DNA of 36,693 bases from positions 1-36,693 of the forward strand of contig JANQGV010000259.1 of assembly GCA_028282925.1 (NCBI GenBank), read 5' to 3'. Source of the DNA: Thermodesulfobacteriota bacterium (lineage in GTDB: Bacteria > Desulfobacterota > WTBG01 > CAIYCZ01 > CAIRTM01). Both the position numbers and the translations under genes were made by a program. Below the pieces are notes generated by a model, which was not told the DNA's origin, made no database searches, and saw nothing but the letters and a program-made list of their open reading frames with translations. Shown here piece by piece: positions 34,456-36,693 of this stretch (position 1 is its first letter; each line of letters starts with the position of its first letter).

Positions 34456-36381
34456 GGGTTCGTAGAGCTTTTTTCCCGGCAGGCGCTGCTCATCGACCCG
34501 TTTGGTCCAGTCGATGGAGTCGAAATATCCGGCCAGCGGTATTATCCATTTGCGGGTGGAGTTGAGGCTGTCTTTAATCTGCCCGATGGTAATACTTTTG
34601 TTTTCGGAAAACAGGTTCTGAAGGTGTTCCCGTGCCCGGGAGATTGTGCTGCTGTGAAAAAAGAATTTGCCCTGGATGCAGACGGCCCGGTTTTGGCAAA
34701 CCAGGTATTCCAGCAACGTGTCGATATGTTTTATCTTCAGGGTATGGCCCAACTCCTGGGCGGAGGGTGTCCGGCAGCCTGAATCCAGCAGCATTTTTTC
34801 AATGGTATCTGCCAGTTTTTGATCTTTTTTTGAGAGATTGATCTCAAATGACGGCAGAGCAAGGAATTCATCCCCTGCCGCACGCAGTACGTTGCCGTCG
34901 AGGGCAACATGCAGAAGCTCTTCAGACAGTTTTGCATCACCGGTGGAGCACTTATTGATAAGCTCTTGGTGCTTTATGCCGGACCGCAAGGGGTGTGTGG
35001 TGTGGAAATCGTTCAAAACCGTGGTAGCTTTAGCGATCCAGGCCCGGTAGTCTTTCCCGGATGCCAAGATGTCTTCTGTGCCAAGGGGTATCACTTCCCC
35101 GGCTTCAATGGGTAGGGCCAGTTCGCGTTTTAGGTCTTCGAGGTCGGCATCCAGCTTTTCGGCAAGCTTTCCGATGCTTATCCTATGGGCCTGGTGAACC
35201 GCTTCCGTCAGCAAGTTGGAAAGGGTGCCGTCGGACAGCCGTTGCAGGCCGGCAATAACCTCGGGGCGGTTCCTGCGATGCTTGGCCGGAGAGGGGTCCA
35301 GCACTTCTCCGCCGCCGATGGTGAGGGCCGGGCTGTATTGCCGGATCACAAAGCGGCTGGTTCTGCGGGTAGCAACCGGAGCTTCAAGCAGTATCTGGGC
35401 AAAACCCCACTCGCCCGGTGTAATCTGGTTTCCGTCAAGCATATGCAGCCGGGCCATGACTTCGGCGGTCCCGATATGAAAACGTACACGCTGACGATGC
35501 ATGAGCGGCTTCTGGTGAGAGGAAAGATTTAAAAGATGTACATCCAGTAGCATGCCGGGCTGAATGGAGCCGGGTGTGGCAAGCACCATACCGCGATGTA
35601 CATCGCTGAGCGAGAGGTCTGCGATGTTAAGAGCGGTTCGCTGTCCGGCTGAAGCCACGGGTACTTCCCGGCCATGACTCTGTATGCGCCTGACGCGCAC
35701 TGTTTTCTGCTGCGGCAACAGCTCAAGGGCCGAATCCGTCTGGATGGTGCCCGAGAGAATCGAGCCGGTCACCACTACGCCATGTCCCTTCATTGTAAAC
35801 GCCCGGTCAATGGGCATGAAAAAGCCGGCGGAAGGCGATGTCATCTGTTTTTGCCGGGCAAGCTCAAACAACGCCCCTTTAATCGAGGCGATGCCGCGCC
35901 CGGACAGGCTGTCGCACACAAATACCGGTGCATCCCGAAAGGCGGTCTCCTGCAGGTATTGTTTCACTTCATCGGTTATCAGCTCAAGCCATTCTTCATC
36001 GACTTTATCGGCCTTGGTAAGGGCCACAATGCCGTTTGTGCAGCCGAGCAGCTCCAGTATTTCCATATGTTCCCGGGTCTGGGGCATAATGCCGTCGTCG
36101 GCGGCAATGACCAGCACGGCGTAATCGACGGTTGCGGCCCCGGCCACCATGTTTTTTATAAAACGTTCATGGCCGGGTACATCAATTATGGCAACATTGG
36201 CGCTTAAAAAGGCAAATCCGATGTCGATGGTTATGCCCCGCTCTTTTTCTTCCTGAAACCGGTCGGGGTCGGTGCCGGTCAGGGCCTTAACCAGGGCTGA
36301 TTTGCCGTGGTCGATGTGTCCGGCGGTGCCGAAGATTACAGGCACCTGGGGGGTGTTGTCGGGAAGAGATGTGTCGGCCAT
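34453..36381 (-). CDS. selB: Selenocysteine-specific elongation factor SelB
   Basis: SelB is a GTPase that binds Sec-tRNA and the mRNA hairpin after UGA and delivers selenocysteine to the ribosome. The 642 residues have the EF-Tu-like G domain with GHIDHGKS (21-28), ERGITID (47-53), DVPGHERF (67-74) and TKAD (122-125). Two beta-barrel domains follow, and then C-terminal winged-helix domains (about 380-642) for hairpin binding, ending KKLYEP. Length is normal. Its stop codon lies in the outer arm of a nested inverted repeat, so the last residues may have been set by that insertion. No good ribosome site is seen before ATG 36381. The nearby fdnG is its obvious client. selA and selC are outside the window. 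Confidence 0.97.
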   Translation of the reverse strand: MADTSLPDNTPQVPVIFGTAGHIDHGKSALVKALTGTDPDRFQEEKERGITIDIGFAFLSANVAIIDVPGHERFIKNMVAGAATVDYAVLVIAADDGIMPQTREHMEILELLGCTNGIVALTKADKVDEEWLELITDEVKQYLQETAFRDAPVFVCDSLSGRGIASIKGALFELARQKQMTSPSAGFFMPIDRAFTMKGHGVVVTGSILSGTIQTDSALELLPQQKTVRVRRIQSHGREVPVASAGQRTALNIADLSLSDVHRGMVLATPGSIQPGMLLDVHLLNLSSHQKPLMHRQRVRFHIGTAEVMARLHMLDGNQITPGEWGFAQILLEAPVATRRTSRFVIRQYSPALTIGGGEVLDPSPAKHRRNRPEVIAGLQRLSDGTLSNLLTEAVHQAHRISIGKLAEKLDADLEDLKRELALPIEAGEVIPLGTEDILASGKDYRAWIAKATTVLNDFHTTHPLRSGIKHQELINKCSTGDAKLSEELLHVALDGNVLRAAGDEFLALPSFEINLSKKDQKLADTIEKMLLDSGCRTPSAQELGHTLKIKHIDTLLEYLVCQNRAVCIQGKFFFHSSTISRAREHLQNLFSENKSITIGQIKDSLNSTRKWIIPLAGYFDSIDWTKRVDEQRLPGKKLYEP

Positions 36382-36693
36382 AAGTAATATGAATCAGTAG
36401 TATTTAGTAAATTTATAATCCCACGGCTTTTAGTCCTGCGACCCGAAAAGCTTTTAGCGTTTCGGGAAAAATACGTTTATAAGACGCTGCGCGTCTTCCA
36501 CCCCTTTGTCTTGCCACCTGCGGTGACAAGAGCTGCGCACTTTGTTTTTGCCTGCTCAAAAGAGCTGCAAGCGGTCAATCCGGAGGATTGACTCAAAGGG
36601 GGAAAAGAAAGGGCGCCCTGCAACTTGATCCCGACCGATGTCGGGATTGCCCTCGCGGCACGCTTTCAGTCGGCGGGTCAACAAACTCGCCCC
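36382..36693. repeat. Hairpin cluster leading into repeat R1, copy 2
   Basis: The region upstream of selB has no gene. It has four separate hairpins: CCCGAAA/TTTCGGG (36442-36466), AAGACGC-TGC-GCGTCTT (36481-36497), CTTGCCACC-TGC-GGTGACAAG (36510-36530) and GTCAATCC-GGA-GGATTGAC (36574-36592). Then 36602-36693 repeats the family R1 sequence of 8989-9079, including the stem CCCGAC-CGAT-GTCGGG (36630-36645), and is cut by the window end. Confidence 0.7.

Overview
The window looks like a chromosomal segment from an anaerobic Desulfobacterota (deltaproteobacterial) bacterium. The evidence is the gene order hslV-hslU-argBDFGH-lipoprotein-lysA-dapF-dapA, which I recall from Geobacter-type genomes, a selenocysteine-containing membrane formate dehydrogenase next to selB, PilZ/CheZ-type signalling proteins, and dispersed GC-rich intergenic repeats typical of that group. 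A closer taxonomic placement is not possible from sequence reading alone.

Region 1 (1-13350, all + strand) is housekeeping. It holds the end of hslV and all of hslU (HslUV protease), arginine biosynthesis from N-acetylglutamate to arginine (argB, argD, argF, argG, argH), a three-FN3-domain lipoprotein with an LptM-like start, a repeat-bearing gap, then lysA, dapF and dapA (DAP/lysine) and a secreted parvulin foldase. A strong terminator closes the block. The dapB that I would expect after dapA is absent.

Region 2 (13350-19400) is accessory. It has a membrane GT-C glycosyltransferase-like protein, an A+T-rich gap with palindromes and a sigma-54-like promoter, a frameshifted and truncated periplasmic beta-carbonic anhydrase, a methyl-accepting chemotaxis protein, and a convergent SAM hydroxide adenosyltransferase (DUF62).

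Region 3 (19450-23710) is a tandem pair of paralogous secreted HEYQH zinc metallopeptidases with Thr-rich linkers, behind a near-consensus sigma-70 promoter. Region 4 (23900-29390) holds a GT2 glycosyltransferase coupled to a B12-type radical SAM protein, lpxA between two copies of a dispersed repeat, and a PilZ protein followed by a long CheZ-like phosphatase whose conserved halves are separated by about 250 residues.

Region 5 (29400-36400, - strand) is the selenoprotein block: fdnG (in-frame UGA = Sec187), fdnH and fdnI in an overlapping operon, and selB, the elongation factor that decodes that UGA. Between selB and fdnG is a 192-bp element with nested inverted repeats whose outer end forms the selB stop codon. 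The window ends in a run of hairpins leading into a second copy of the repeat found upstream of lysA. No tRNA, rRNA, CRISPR array or intact insertion sequence was seen. The most unusual items are the nested-palindrome element at the selB terminus, the metallopeptidase pair with a relocated Thr linker, the interrupted CheZ, and a hairpin module shared by two otherwise different repeat families with compensatory base changes.
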